A stretch of DNA of 49,305 nt from Stenotrophomonas maltophilia (GCF_013464915.1 NZ_RAVT01000036.1:1-49305); one strand, 5' to 3'; positions 7,979 through 16,664 are shown, numbered from the stretch's first letter. Notes: generated from the sequence alone by a model not told the origin. Made by a program: numbers and translations.

Positions 7979-8033
7979 ATTTTTTCACGCGACACCGCTT
8001 GAAACCGCCTGCAATTGCCGCCAGTCTGTGGGC

Positions 8034-8879
8034 ATGCAGGACCGGATCACACTCCCCGACTGGGATGCACTGGCCGACCTCGAAGACGAGGCGCTGCCCT
8101 TGTTGCCGACCGCGCTGCTGATCGCGCGCGATGAATACCCCGATCTGCAGCCGTCCACCTACGACGCGCTGATCCAGAGCCATGTCGACCACCTGCGCTC
8201 GGAAGTTGAGAGCATCGACAACAGCCCCTTGAAGATGGCGGCAATCAACCGCCACCTGTTCGACGAGCTGGGCTACAGCGGCGACCACGACGAGTATTAC
8301 GACCCGCGCAACAGCTACCTCAACCAGGTGTTCGAGCGGCGCCTGGGCAACCCGATCTCGTTGGCGCTGGTGCAGATGGAAGTCGCGCGGCGGCTGGGCA
8401 TCCCGCTGGATGGCGTGTCCTTCCCCGGCCACTTCCTGGTGCGCCTGCCGGTGGACGACGGCGTGCTGGTGATGGACCCGTTCAACGGTGGCCGCCCGCT
8501 GGACGTGGACGAACTGCGCGAACGCGCCAAGTCACACCTGGGCGGGCAGATGCCCGACGACCAGGTGCTGGCGCAGATCCTCGACCCGGCGCCGGCACGC
8601 GCGATCCTCATGCGCATGCTGCGCAACCTGCATGGCGTCTACGCCGAAGCCGGCGAGTGGGACCGTGCCGCGCGCAGCGCCGACCGCCTGCTGAAGCTGG
8701 CACCCGAGCAGGACGACGCGCTGCGCGACCGCGGCCTGGCGTACCTGCAGCTGGAGTACCTGGCCGGTGCCCGCCAAGACCTGGGGCAGTACCTGAAGCG
8801 CAATCCCGAGGCCAGCGATGCGCAGTGGCTGCGCGAGAAGCTGATCGACCTTGGCGGGCCGGTGCCGCGGCTGCATTGA
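8034..8879 (+). CDS. SirB1 family protein (transglutaminase-like with TPR)
   Basis: 281 residues from the ATG; a GTG six bases earlier (8028) is also possible. The family signature is the YYDPRNSYLNQVFERRLGNP stretch, then LGIPLDGVSFPGHFLVRLP (transglutaminase-like core with the conserved G-V-x-x-PGHF), then TPR-like helices from about residue 190 (AEAGEWDRAARSADRLLKLA). The biochemical role is unknown. In other bacteria it neighbours prmC or kdsA, which is not the case here. TTGAAA stands about 30 nt before the ATG with no Shine-Dalgarno sequence, so a leaderless start is possible. Confidence 0.88.
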   Translation: MQDRITLPDWDALADLEDEALPLLPTALLIARDEYPDLQPSTYDALIQSHVDHLRSEVESIDNSPLKMAAINRHLFDELGYSGDHDEYYDPRNSYLNQVFERRLGNPISLALVQMEVARRLGIPLDGVSFPGHFLVRLPVDDGVLVMDPFNGGRPLDVDELRERAKSHLGGQMPDDQVLAQILDPAPARAILMRMLRNLHGVYAEAGEWDRAARSADRLLKLAPEQDDALRDRGLAYLQLEYLAGARQDLGQYLKRNPEASDAQWLREKLIDLGGPVPRLH

Positions 8880-8887
8880 GGGTCTCC

Positions 8888-8917
8888 GGTGTGCGGACCA
8901 ACGGTCCGCACCCACCC
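8888..8917 (-). repeat. Extragenic palindrome between convergent genes
   Basis: GGTGTGCGGACCAACGGTCCGCACCCACC: a GTGCGGACC/GGTCCGCAC stem with a GTGGG head on the minus strand. It fills the whole 41-bp gap between the SirB1-like gene and rubredoxin. Confidence 0.65.
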
Positions 8918-8920
8918 ACA

Positions 8921-9112
8921 TCAATCGACTTCGACCATCTCGAAATCGGCCTTGGTCACCCCGCAATCCGGGCAGGTCCATGTCTCGGGAATGTCCTCCC
9001 AGCGCGTCCCGGGCGCGATGCCCTCTTCCGGCAAGCCTTCCGCTTCGCTGTAAAGAAAGCCGCAGACCACGCACATCCAGGTTCGCAGGGTGGTGGGGGT
9101 GGCGTCGCTCAT
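8921..9112 (-). CDS. Rubredoxin
   Basis: 63 residues from the ATG of MSDATPTT; the longer open frame to 9163 runs into thiE's upstream region. The iron site is textbook: CVVCG and CPDCG, each C-x-x-C-G, 30 residues apart, with the W-x-D-I-P-x-x-W segment between them. It is a one-iron electron carrier, often serving alkane hydroxylases or oxidative-stress reduction. No partner reductase or hydroxylase lies nearby. It is divergent from thiE with a 67-bp gap. Confidence 0.95.
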   Translation of the reverse strand: MSDATPTTLRTWMCVVCGFLYSEAEGLPEEGIAPGTRWEDIPETWTCPDCGVTKADFEMVEVD

Positions 9113-9179
9113 CGGATAATCAGGGCTGGATTCACGGGCCGCCATTGTCCCATCGCGGCCCACGCACCGGTAGCCATCG

Positions 9180-9806
9180 ATGACTTCTGCTTCCCCGGCG
9201 CCCCGCGGCGTCTACCTGATCACCCCGGACGAGCCCGATACCGCACGCCTGCTGGCCCGTACCGCGCCGCTGCTGGCCGCAGGCGCCACCTGGCTGCAGT
9301 ACCGCAACAAGACCGCCAGCGACGCGCTGCGGCAGGAGCAGGCGATCGCGCTGCAGGCGCTGTGCGCGCATTACGGCGTACCGCTGATCATCAACGATGA
9401 CCCCGCGCTGGCCCATGTGGTGGGCGCGGCCGGCGTGCACCTGGGCGGCACCGACGGTGACATCCCCAGCGCGCGCGCCCTGCTCGGCGCCGACGCCATC
9501 ATCGGCGCCTCCTGCTACGACCAGCTGGCCAATGCCGAGAAGGCCGTGGCGGCCGGCGCCAGCTACGTGGCCTTCGGTGCGTTCTTCCCGACCACCACCA
9601 AGGTCACCAGCAGCCGCGCCCACACCGACCTGCTGCGGCAAAGCGCCGCACTGGGCGTACCGCGGGTGGCGATCGGCGGCCTGACGCCGGACAATGTCGG
9701 TCCCATCATCGACGCCGGCGCGGATCTGGTGGCCGTGGTCAGCGGTATCTATGCCGCACCGGACCCGGTCGCAACCCAGCGCGCCTACCTCGCCCAGTTC
9801 GCGTAA
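9180..9806 (+). CDS. thiE: Thiamine phosphate synthase
   Basis: 208 residues, TIM-barrel. It joins HMP-pyrophosphate and thiazole phosphate to make thiamine phosphate. Visible marks: LQYRNKT (the Q-x-R-x-K pyrophosphate contact), [38 protein letters not shown], and the C-terminal [27 protein letters not shown] phosphate-binding region. It is followed after 16 nt by hemL and is probably co-transcribed with it. thiC is 38 kb away and has its own riboswitch; none is seen here because the upstream gap is only 67 bp. Confidence 0.95.
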   Translation: MTSASPAPRGVYLITPDEPDTARLLARTAPLLAAGATWLQYRNKTASDALRQEQAIALQALCAHYGVPLIINDDPALAHVVGAAGVHLGGTDGDIPSARALLGADAIIGASCYDQLANAEKAVAAGASYVAFGAFFPTTTKVTSSRAHTDLLRQSAALGVPRVAIGGLTPDNVGPIIDAGADLVAVVSGIYAAPDPVATQRAYLAQFA

Positions 9807-9822
9807 CGCCCAGGAAAGCCCC

Positions 9823-11112
9823 ATGAACCACGACCAGTCCCACGCCCTGTTCTCCCGTGCCCAGCAGCTGCTGCCCGGCGGCGTCAATTCGCCGGTACGT
9901 GCGTTCAAGTCGGTTGGCGGCGAGCCGTTCTTCGTCGAGCGCGCCGACGGCGCCTACCTGTACGACGTCGACGGCAACCGCTACATCGACTACGTCGGTT
10001 CCTGGGGCCCGATGATCGTCGGCCACAACCACCCGGCGGTGCGCCAGGCGGTGAAGAAGGCGATCGACAACGGCCTGTCGTTCGGTGCGCCGTGCGCGGC
10101 CGAAGTGACCATGGCCGAAACCATCACCCGCCTGGTGCCGTCGTGCGAGATGGTGCGCATGGTCAACTCCGGCACTGAAGCCACGCTGTCGGCGATCCGC
10201 CTGGCGCGTGGCGCCACCGGTCGCAACCGCATCGTCAAGTTTGAAGGCTGCTACCACGGCCATGGTGACTCGTTCCTGGTCAAGGCCGGCAGCGGCATGC
10301 TGACCCTGGGCGTGCCGACCTCGCCGGGCGTGCCGGCCGGCCTGAGCGAACTGACCCTGACCCTGCCCTACAACGACTTCGAGGCCGCCACGGCGCTGTT
10401 CGAGCAGCAGGGTGGCGACATCGCCGGCCTGATCATCGAACCGGTGGTCGGCAACGCCAACTGCATTCCTCCGCGCGACGGTTATCTGCAGCACCTGCGT
10501 GAACTGTGCACGAAGCATGGCGCGCTGCTGATCTTCGACGAAGTGATGACCGGATTCCGCGTTGCCCTTGGCGGCGCGCAGGCGCACTATGGCATCACCC
10601 CGGACCTGACCACCTTCGGCAAGATCATTGGCGGCGGCATGCCGGTGGGCGCCTACGGCGGTCGCCGCGAGCTGATGCAGCAGATCGCTCCGGCCGGCCC
10701 GATCTACCAGGCCGGCACGCTGAGCGGCAACCCGGTGGCGATGTCTGCCGGCCTGGCGATGCTGGAACTGATCCAGCAGCCGGGTTTCCACGCCGACCTG
10801 GCCGAGCGCACCGCGCGCCTGTGCGCTGGCCTGGAAGCGGCCGCCGCCGATGCCGGCGTGGCCGTGACCACCACCCGCGTGGGCGCGATGTTCGGCCTGT
10901 TCTTCACCAGTGAAAAGGTGGAGACCTATGCGCAGGCCACGGCCTGCGACATCCCGGCGTTCAACCGCTTCTTCCACGCGATGCTGGACCAGGGCGTGTT
11001 CCTGGCGCCGTCGGCCTACGAGGCCGGCTTCCTGTCCAGCGCGCACGACGATGCCGTGATCGAGGCCACCCTCGCCGCTGCACGCGTGGCCTTCAAAGCC
11101 GCCAAGGGCTGA
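9823..11112 (+). CDS. hemL: Glutamate-1-semialdehyde 2,1-aminomutase
   Basis: 429 residues. A PLP enzyme that makes 5-aminolevulinate in the C5 heme pathway. The start [28 protein letters not shown] is the family N-terminus. Further marks are [31 protein letters not shown], the PLP aspartate in [12 protein letters not shown], and the PLP lysine in [18 protein letters not shown]. An AGGAAAG Shine-Dalgarno precedes the ATG. Pairing with thiE is common in xanthomonads. It converges on azurin across a 64-bp perfect palindrome. Confidence 0.97.
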   Translation: MNHDQSHALFSRAQQLLPGGVNSPVRAFKSVGGEPFFVERADGAYLYDVDGNRYIDYVGSWGPMIVGHNHPAVRQAVKKAIDNGLSFGAPCAAEVTMAETITRLVPSCEMVRMVNSGTEATLSAIRLARGATGRNRIVKFEGCYHGHGDSFLVKAGSGMLTLGVPTSPGVPAGLSELTLTLPYNDFEAATALFEQQGGDIAGLIIEPVVGNANCIPPRDGYLQHLRELCTKHGALLIFDEVMTGFRVALGGAQAHYGITPDLTTFGKIIGGGMPVGAYGGRRELMQQIAPAGPIYQAGTLSGNPVAMSAGLAMLELIQQPGFHADLAERTARLCAGLEAAAADAGVAVTTTRVGAMFGLFFTSEKVETYAQATACDIPAFNRFFHAMLDQGVFLAPSAYEAGFLSSAHDDAVIEATLAAARVAFKAAKG

Positions 11113-11120
11113 GCCCGCTC

Positions 11121-11147
11121 TGGTGGGTGCCAACCTTGGTTGGCACC
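11121..11147 (-). repeat. Extragenic palindrome, GTGCCAACC type
   Basis: TGGTGGGTGCCAACCTTGGTTGGCACC: a GGTGCCAACC/GGTTGGCACC stem, 8 bp after the hemL stop and touching the next repeat. Confidence 0.7.
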
Positions 11148-11213
11148 AAAAGGGGACGGAGGGGATTAAGTCGTTTGTGCACAAACGACTTAATCCCCTC
11201 CGTCCCCTTTTTT
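11148..11213. repeat. AAAAGGGGACGG-type inverted repeat, copy 2: perfect 64-bp palindrome
   Basis: The left half, AAAAGGGGACGG through GTCGTTTGTG, is matched base for base by its reverse complement with no spacer (centre GTGCAC). The right arm runs into TTTTTT and the left arm begins with AAAA, so it can terminate transcription from both hemL and azurin. Confidence 0.9.
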
Positions 11214-11263
11214 CATCCACGCATGGCGTGGATCTACTGGTGGAGCCACGCCATGCGTGGCTG
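11214..11263. repeat. Two GTAG-type palindromes head to head
   Basis: ATCCACGCATGGCGTGGATC followed by TAC (GTAG head on the minus strand, 11214-11237), then GGAGCCACGCCATGCGTGGC (11241-11260). It is a REPIN-like inverted pair ending one base before the azurin stop codon. Confidence 0.75.
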
Positions 11264-11264
11264 C

Positions 11265-11714
11265 TCAACCGAAGACGAACTTGCCCTTCATCATCGCGAA
11301 GTGGCCGGGGAACGAGCAGAAGAAGGTGTAGTCACCGCCCTTCTGCAGGCCCTGGGTGGAGAAGCGCACGCGCGTGGTCTCACCACCACCGATCACCCTG
11401 GTGTGCGCCAGCACGCGCTTGTCGGCCTTCGGCAGGTAGCTGTCGGCCAGGGTCATGCGCATGCCCGCCATCGCCACCGGCTGGTAATCGGCACTGCGGG
11501 TCAGCACCCAGTTGTGGCCCATGGCAGTGGCGGCCAGCTTGCCGGTGTGGCGCAGGGTCAGGTCCACGGCGGTGCAGTCAGCGGCGACCTTGATCTCGCG
11601 GCTGCTGAAGCTCATCTGGTCGGTGCTGTCGATGCTCACCGCACACACCCGCGCCATCGCCGACGGCGCCAGCATCAGCGCACCCAGTCCCACTGCCACC
11701 ATCCAAGCCTTCAT
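11265..11714 (-). CDS. azu: Azurin (blue copper protein)
   Basis: 149 residues with a signal peptide (MKAWMVAVGLGALMLAPSAMA), so exported to the periplasm. All copper ligands are present: His in MGHNWVL and the loop CSFPGHFAMM, supplying Cys, His (+5) and Met (+9). The disulphide pair is the Cys in RVCAVSI and the one in ADCTAVDL. It carries electrons to terminal reductases or peroxidases. GCAGGAGACGC is a strong ribosome site. A -10-like TAGAAT lies about 30 nt upstream. The gene is monocistronic, bounded by palindromes. Confidence 0.96.
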   Translation of the reverse strand: MKAWMVAVGLGALMLAPSAMARVCAVSIDSTDQMSFSSREIKVAADCTAVDLTLRHTGKLAATAMGHNWVLTRSADYQPVAMAGMRMTLADSYLPKADKRVLAHTRVIGGGETTRVRFSTQGLQKGGDYTFFCSFPGHFAMMKGKFVFG

Positions 11715-11742
11715 CGTTGCGTCTCCTGCAGGTTCAAGCGCC

Positions 11743-11748
11743 ATTCTA
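11743..11748 (-). promoter_or_regulatory. Candidate -10 box of azurin
   Basis: TAGAAT on the minus strand, 29 bp before the azurin ATG, inside a short region with two CCTGCAGG/CTGCAG-like repeats. No FNR-type site was seen. Confidence 0.45.
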
Positions 11749-11836
11749 GGCAGGCACCTGCAGCCGTGTCTGCGACCGTCTGTCGCACGAGCACTCCAGG
11801 GTTTCCGCACATCGGCCACGATGGCATGCTCGGCCG

Positions 11837-12439
11837 ATGCGGATCGATCTGCTGCTGCTGGATGTGGATGGCGTGCTGGTGCAGTACCAGCGCGCGCAGC
11901 GCGTGCTGCACCTTGCGCAGGCGCTGCAGGTTCCAACGCAGGCCGTGCAGGCTGCGCTGTACGACAGCGGGCTGGAAGCCGCGCATGACAATGGCTCGCT
12001 GGATGGCCCGGCCTATCTGGCGCGATTGGGGGAGCTGCTGGGCACGACTGTCGATGTGGCTACATGGACCGCGGCGCGACGGGCCGCCAGCCATCCACAG
12101 GCTGCCGTGCTGCAACGGTTGCAGGCCCTGCAGCTGCCGATGGCGGTGCTGACCAACAATGGCGCGCTGATGAAGCAGGCCCTGCCTTCCCTGCTGCCGG
12201 AGCTGTTCCCTGCCCTGCTGGGTCGCGTGTTCTGCAGCGCCGATTTCGGCCTGCGCAAACCAGCGCCGGCGGTGTTCCTGCGCACGCTGGAGATGCTCGA
12301 TGCAGCGCCTGCACACACGCTGTTCGTCGATGATCTGTTCGCCAATGTGCGCGGTGCACGCGCCGCCGGCCTGCATGCGGAAACCGTGCGCGATGGCCGT
12401 GGGCTGGGCAAGGTGTTGAAGCGTTACCAGATTGCGTGA
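11837..12439 (+). CDS. HAD-family hydrolase
   Basis: 200 residues. HAD motif I is LLLDVDGVL (D-x-D nucleophile and acid), motif II is the Thr of AVLTNNG, motif III is the Lys of LRKPAPAVF, and motif IV is LFVDDLFANV. The helical cap lies between residues 15 and 90. It is probably a small-molecule phosphatase; the substrate cannot be inferred. It is divergent from azurin and converges on argD across a GTAG repeat pair. Confidence 0.9.
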   Translation: MRIDLLLLDVDGVLVQYQRAQRVLHLAQALQVPTQAVQAALYDSGLEAAHDNGSLDGPAYLARLGELLGTTVDVATWTAARRAASHPQAAVLQRLQALQLPMAVLTNNGALMKQALPSLLPELFPALLGRVFCSADFGLRKPAPAVFLRTLEMLDAAPAHTLFVDDLFANVRGARAAGLHAETVRDGRGLGKVLKRYQIA

Positions 12440-12445
12440 ACCACT

Positions 12446-12516
12446 GTAGAGCCGAGCCCATGCTCGGCTGCTGTTGCCTGACACTGCGATGAGCCGAGCA
12501 TGGGCTCGGCTCTACA
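12446..12516. repeat. GTAG REP dimer (REPIN)
   Basis: GTAGAGCCGAGCCCATGCTCGGC (plus orientation) and GCCGAGCATGGGCTCGGCTC followed by TAC (minus orientation) face each other around 25 bp. It fills the junction between the HAD gene and argD, starting 6 bp after the HAD stop. Confidence 0.85.
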
Positions 12517-12532
12517 GCTATCGCTGCCAGCG

Positions 12533-13759
12533 TCAGCGCGCGGCGATGAACGCAGCAATCGCCGCGCGCAGGCGCTTGAGGCCTTCGGTCACTTCTTCGT
12601 CGGTGATGTTCAGCGACGGCACGAAGCGCAGCACGTCCGGGCCGGCCTGCAGGGTCAGCAGGCCCTGCTCGGCGGCGTGGTCGAGGATCGCGCCAGCCTG
12701 GCCGGCAAAGTCCTTGCTCAGCACTGCGCCCAGCATCAGGCCACGGCCACGCACGTCGCTGAACACGCCGAATTCTTCGTTGATGCGCGCAAAGCCATCG
12801 CGCAGCGCCTTCGACTGGCGGCTGACATTGGCGGCGATCTCCGCCGAGGCCAGCTTGCGCAGTGCCACGCGGGCCACCGCAGCGGCCAGCGGGTTGCCAC
12901 CGAAGGTGGTGCCATGCGCGCCGAACTGCATGGTCTCGGCCACCTTCGGGCCGGCCAGCATCGCGCCGATCGGGAAGCCGCCGCCGAGTGCCTTGGCCAG
13001 GGTGACCATGTCCGGCACCACGTCGTCCTGCCAGTGCGCGAACAGGGTACCGGTGCGGCCCATGCCGGCCTGGATCTCATCCAGCACCAGCAGCGCGTTG
13101 TGCTGGTCGCACAGCTCGCGCACGCGCTTGAGGAAACCGGACTTGGCCGGCATCACGCCGCCCTCGCCCTGGATCGGCTCCAGCATCACCGCCGCAACGT
13201 CACCGGCGGCCATCGCGGTTTCCAGCTGCACCTCATCGTTGAAATCGATGTAGCGGAAGCCACCGGGCAGCGGCTCGTAGCCTTCCTGGTACTTCGGCTG
13301 GGCGGTGGCGGTCACCGCGCCCATGGTGCGGCCGTGGAAGCTGCCACGGAAGGTGATGATCACCCGCTTGTCGGCCGGGCGGCCCTGGCTGGAGGCCCAC
13401 TTGCGGACCATCTTGATCGCCACTTCGTTGGCTTCGGCGCCGGAGTTGCACAGGAACACGCGCTCGGCGAAGCGGCTGGCCTTCACCAGTTCCTCGGCCA
13501 GGTGCAGCGGCGGCGCGCTGTAGAACACATTGCTGGTGTGCCAGAGCTTGCCGGCCTGCTCGACCAGCGCGGCCACCAGGTCCGGATCGTTGTGGCCCAG
13601 GCCACACACGGCGATGCCGGCGGCCAAGTCGATGAACTCACGGCCCTGGCTGTCCCACACGCGGGCGCCCTGGCCTCGCTCCAGTACCACCTGGCGGGGC
13701 TTGTAGACCGGCAGGTAATAGTGCGAAAGGGAGATCAGCGGATCGGTAGCGGCGGTCAT
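12533..13759 (-). CDS. argD: Acetylornithine aminotransferase family enzyme
   Basis: 408 residues, class III PLP aminotransferase. Marks: WHTSNVFYSAPPLHLAEELV, FLCNSGAEANEVAIKMVRKW, FRGSFHGRTMGAVTAT, LLVLDEIQAGMGRTG (PLP Asp) and the PLP Lys in TLAKALGGGFPIGAML. Typical ArgD/AstC; it makes N-acetylornithine in arginine synthesis, and the same enzyme can serve in arginine breakdown. Xanthomonads use an N-acetylcitrulline route, which keeps this step. No arg or ast genes flank it, so argD versus astC cannot be decided by context. Confidence 0.9.
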   Translation of the reverse strand: MTAATDPLISLSHYYLPVYKPRQVVLERGQGARVWDSQGREFIDLAAGIAVCGLGHNDPDLVAALVEQAGKLWHTSNVFYSAPPLHLAEELVKASRFAERVFLCNSGAEANEVAIKMVRKWASSQGRPADKRVIITFRGSFHGRTMGAVTATAQPKYQEGYEPLPGGFRYIDFNDEVQLETAMAAGDVAAVMLEPIQGEGGVMPAKSGFLKRVRELCDQHNALLVLDEIQAGMGRTGTLFAHWQDDVVPDMVTLAKALGGGFPIGAMLAGPKVAETMQFGAHGTTFGGNPLAAAVARVALRKLASAEIAANVSRQSKALRDGFARINEEFGVFSDVRGRGLMLGAVLSKDFAGQAGAILDHAAEQGLLTLQAGPDVLRFVPSLNITDEEVTEGLKRLRAAIAAFIAAR

Positions 13760-13810
13760 GGCAGTCGGCAGGGTTCAGGAATCCCCATTCTCGCGCCGGA
13801 ACCCCTGCGG

Positions 13811-13816
13811 CACAAT
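13811..13816 (+). promoter_or_regulatory. Candidate -10 box, leaderless geometry
   Basis: CACAAT ends 6 nt before the ATG at 13823; TTCTCG stands 17 nt upstream. There is no Shine-Dalgarno sequence. The same spacing is seen at 18735. Confidence 0.4.
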
Positions 13817-13822
13817 GCGCCC

Positions 13823-14695
13823 ATGCGACCGTTTTCCGCCCCCCAGCTGAACCCCGCCACCGAGACCGGCTGGCGCCGCCGGTGGTTCGACATCATCTAC
13901 CGCCACGACTCGCGGCCCTCGCGCAATTTCGACCTGCTCCTGGTGGTGGCCATCGTCGCCAGCATCCTGGTGGTGATGATCGACAGCGTGCAGCACCTGC
14001 ATGCCGAATGGTCCACCGGACTGTACATCCTGGAATGGGGCTTCACGATCATCTTCACCGCCGAGTACCTCTTACGACTGGCGGTGGTCAAGCGCCCGCT
14101 GCGTTACGCAGTGAGCATCTGGGGCATCATCGACCTGCTGTCGATCCTGCCCGCCTACCTGTCGTTGTTCATCCCCGGCGCGCAAAGCCTGCTGGTGGTG
14201 CGCGCGCTGCGCATCCTGCGCGTGTTCCGCATCCTCAAGCTGACCCGCTACATCGAGGAAAGCGGCGTATTGATGACGTCGCTGTGGCGCAGCCGGCGCA
14301 AGGTGCTGGTGTTCCTGTTCACGGTGATCACGATCACCATCATCGCCGGCGCGCTGATGTACGTGATCGAAGGCCCGGAGCACGGCTTCAGCAACATTCC
14401 GGCCAGCATGTACTGGGCGGTGGTGACCATGGCCACGGTCGGTTTCGGCGACATCGTGCCGCAGACCGTGCTTGGCCGCTTCGTCACCTCGGTGCTGATC
14501 CTGATCGGCTACAGCATCATCGCCGTGCCCACCGGCATCTACACCGCCGAACTGGCCAGCACCATGCGCGAAGCCGAGCTGGCCGCGCGCCGTGATGCAC
14601 GTGGATGCCCGCATTGCGGGCTGGAAGGGCACGAGCCGGATGCGCGGCACTGCCGCAAGTGCGGTGGCCAGCTGCCGGATGCGTTCAGTCATTGA
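13823..14695 (+). CDS. Voltage-gated-type potassium channel with C-terminal zinc ribbon
   Basis: 290 residues, six transmembrane segments. S4 is at about 127-142 with regularly spaced arginines (RALRILRVFRILKLTRY). The pore has the K+ selectivity filter TVGFGD (205-210) between S5 and S6. After S6 a short cytoplasmic tail ends in two cysteine pairs, CPHCG (262-266) and CRKCG (277-281), a zinc-ribbon pattern unusual for a channel. Single-subunit Kv-like channels form tetramers. The start is supported by a -10 box 6 nt upstream and the lack of an alternative ATG. Divergent from argD. Confidence 0.92.
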   Translation: MRPFSAPQLNPATETGWRRRWFDIIYRHDSRPSRNFDLLLVVAIVASILVVMIDSVQHLHAEWSTGLYILEWGFTIIFTAEYLLRLAVVKRPLRYAVSIWGIIDLLSILPAYLSLFIPGAQSLLVVRALRILRVFRILKLTRYIEESGVLMTSLWRSRRKVLVFLFTVITITIIAGALMYVIEGPEHGFSNIPASMYWAVVTMATVGFGDIVPQTVLGRFVTSVLILIGYSIIAVPTGIYTAELASTMREAELAARRDARGCPHCGLEGHEPDARHCRKCGGQLPDAFSH

Positions 14696-14700
14696 TGCGG

Positions 14701-14723
14701 GCGCCGGCGATGTACACCGGCGC
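14701..14723. terminator. Hairpin between convergent genes
   Basis: GCGCCGG-CGATGTACA-CCGGCGC, immediately after the channel gene stop; no U-tract. It is not a member of the dispersed families. Confidence 0.4.
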
Positions 14724-14750
14724 TCGCTGATCACGCCATGAGCGGGAGCG

Positions 14751-15743
14751 CTACTGGCGGTTGCTCTGGAAAACGAGCGTGTTGTATTCCTGCATCAGCT
14801 TGTTGGCAGAGCCGCGCGGCGCCATCGACGGCGAATCAAGCATGCGTCGTTCGAAATCGGTGTAAGGCTTCTTCTCGCTGACGCGCTGCAGCCGCTCCTT
14901 GCCTTCGCGCCGGAAATTCTCGGCCCCTCGTTCGAAGCCTTCCCAGTCCGACTTGCCCGGTTCCTGGTCGGCAACCCTGGCGTGCGCTTCATCGGAAATG
15001 CGGTTGAAGGCATCCAGGCGTTCGCGGGCCCTGGCCTGATCGAAATCATCCTCGCTCATCAGATCCATGATGGCCTTGGCTTCCAGCATCATCGCCAGAC
15101 GGTAGTACTCGCGCGTGCGCCCCTCGGCCTGCTCCAGCGCCTTGAGCTGCTCGCGCTGGGCGGCGTCGTTCTGGCGCTCCAGCTCGGCATTGAACGTTTC
15201 GCTGGCAGCCACGAAATCCTTGAAGGCGGCCATCAAGGGCGCGTGCAGCTGCTTGCCCTTGGCGAACTGGTCGTCTTCGTAGTCCTGGCGATCGTAGTAG
15301 TCATGCGCGTCCTTGCTGAGCGGCACCAGCGCCTTCAGCGCCCGCTGGTAATGGCCTGCAGCCGCATCGAGATCGGCCAGCGCCGGCTTGGCAGCAATCG
15401 CCTCGGTCACCGGGGCGTCGCACTGCTTCATGTCGTAATCGCTGATCTCGAACGGTCCGTACACGTGCGTCTCGTGCCCGGTCGGGCCAGCGTCGACATC
15501 CTTGATCCAGCGCGTATAGGACTGGATGCTGCCGTGGGTCTTCGAATCCAGCGCGTTGAAGCAGCCGATGTAGGCGTTGAGCTTGGCGGTCAGCTGCTGC
15601 TGTGTGTCGGACGGGGCCGCGCCGGCGTCTGCCGTGCCGGTGGCAGCGGCGCCGCCCGCAGCTGCGGGGGCCTTGCCACCACAGGCTGTCAGGATCAACG
15701 ACAGCGAAGCGGCCAGCGCCGCAACTGAAAGCGTGCGTGACAT
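14751..15743 (-). CDS. YiiG-like DUF3829 lipoprotein
   Basis: 330 residues from the ATG of MSRTLSV. The lipobox is ILTAC, giving an N-terminal acylated Cys followed by a low-complexity Ala/Gly linker. The rest is helical with many acidic and basic residues, matching DUF3829 (KLNAYIGCFNALD, IKDVDAGPTGHETHVYGP, then a long coiled stretch around EREKRQ-rich segments). It is predicted to sit in the outer membrane or periplasm. The function is unknown. The upstream AGGGATG is a usable ribosome site. Confidence 0.82.
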   Translation of the reverse strand: MSRTLSVAALAASLSLILTACGGKAPAAAGGAAATGTADAGAAPSDTQQQLTAKLNAYIGCFNALDSKTHGSIQSYTRWIKDVDAGPTGHETHVYGPFEISDYDMKQCDAPVTEAIAAKPALADLDAAAGHYQRALKALVPLSKDAHDYYDRQDYEDDQFAKGKQLHAPLMAAFKDFVAASETFNAELERQNDAAQREQLKALEQAEGRTREYYRLAMMLEAKAIMDLMSEDDFDQARARERLDAFNRISDEAHARVADQEPGKSDWEGFERGAENFRREGKERLQRVSEKKPYTDFERRMLDSPSMAPRGSANKLMQEYNTLVFQSNRQ

Positions 15744-15836
15744 ATATTCACATCCCTGTTGAAAACGATTACAGACGCGCATTCTAGCGCAGCAGGCCGA
15801 GGGTCGCAGCCCTGGGCCTCTTCCCGCGACGCACGG

Positions 15837-16664
15837 TCAATCCAGGAACAGATCCGGCAGCAACGGACGCGACGGATCCACCGCGTAGCCCGAAAGATCG
15901 GTGATACCGGCCTGCGCCAGCACTTCATCGTCGATCAGGAACTGGCCGTGGAAGGCCGCCGCTTCGCGCACCAGCACCGCATGCGCGGCATCGGCCATGA
16001 TCTGCGGCGTGCGGCAGCCGGCCGCATCCACGCCCGGAATCATGTTGATCGCATCGGTGGCGATCACCGTGCGCGGCCACAGCGCGTTCACCGCCACGCC
16101 CTGCGGACCGAACTCCGCAGCCAGGCCCAGGGTGACGAAGCTCATGCCCATCTTTGCCAGCGTGTAGCCGGTGTGCGGTGCCCACCACTTCGGCGCCAGG
16201 CTCGGCGGTGGTGCCAGGGTGAGGATGTGCGGATTCGGTGCCTGCAGCAGGTACGGCAGGCAGGCCTGCGCGCACAGGAAACTGCCGCGCGCATTGACCT
16301 GCTGCATCAGGTCGAAACGCTTCATCGGCGTGTCCAGCGTGCCGCGCAGCCAGATTGCGCTGGCGTTGTTGATCAGGATGTCGATGCCACCAAAGGTATC
16401 GACCGTGGCCGCGACGGCCGCCTGCACCTGCTCTTCCTCGCGGATGTCGCACTTCAGCGCCAGGCCCTGCCCACCTGCCGCCGTCACCGCTTCGGCGGCG
16501 GTGTGGATGGTGCCCGGCAGCTTCGGATTCGGCACCGACGACTTGGCCGCGATGGCCACATTGGCACCGTCGCGCGCAGCGCGCAGTGCGATGGCCAGGC
16601 CGATGCCACGCGAGGCACCGGTGATGAAAAGCGTTTTGCCCTGCAGACTGCCCACGTTCCACAC
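15837..16664 (-). CDS. Short-chain dehydrogenase, HSDL2-like
   Basis: 275 residues, GTG start; a second GTG at 16655 sits better behind a GGAG and is an alternative. The NAD(P) site is TGASRGIG (15-22), followed by NNAS (99-102) and N124, then YTLAK (Y167, K171). The family is the hydroxysteroid dehydrogenase-like 2 (HSDL2) group by LNxxPP-type and FVTLGLAAEF-type stretches. The position normally held by the catalytic Ser appears to be Ala151 (LTLAPPPSL). Substrate unknown. It is divergent from the lipoprotein at 16764. Confidence 0.85.
   Translation of the reverse strand: MWNVGSLQGKTLFITGASRGIGLAIALRAARDGANVAIAAKSSVPNPKLPGTIHTAAEAVTAAGGQGLALKCDIREEEQVQAAVAATVDTFGGIDILINNASAIWLRGTLDTPMKRFDLMQQVNARGSFLCAQACLPYLLQAPNPHILTLAPPPSLAPKWWAPHTGYTLAKMGMSFVTLGLAAEFGPQGVAVNALWPRTVIATDAINMIPGVDAAGCRTPQIMADAAHAVLVREAAAFHGQFLIDDEVLAQAGITDLSGYAVDPSRPLLPDLFLD

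Noticed and set aside
9739..11268. 509-codon minus-strand open frame over hemL
   Set aside because: Antisense to a clear hemL and crossing a 64-bp palindrome; no homology signal.
13823..14695. Frame extension of the K+ channel back to 12500
   Set aside because: The upstream part is antisense to argD; the channel's own ATG follows a -10 box and begins the S1-proximal region.
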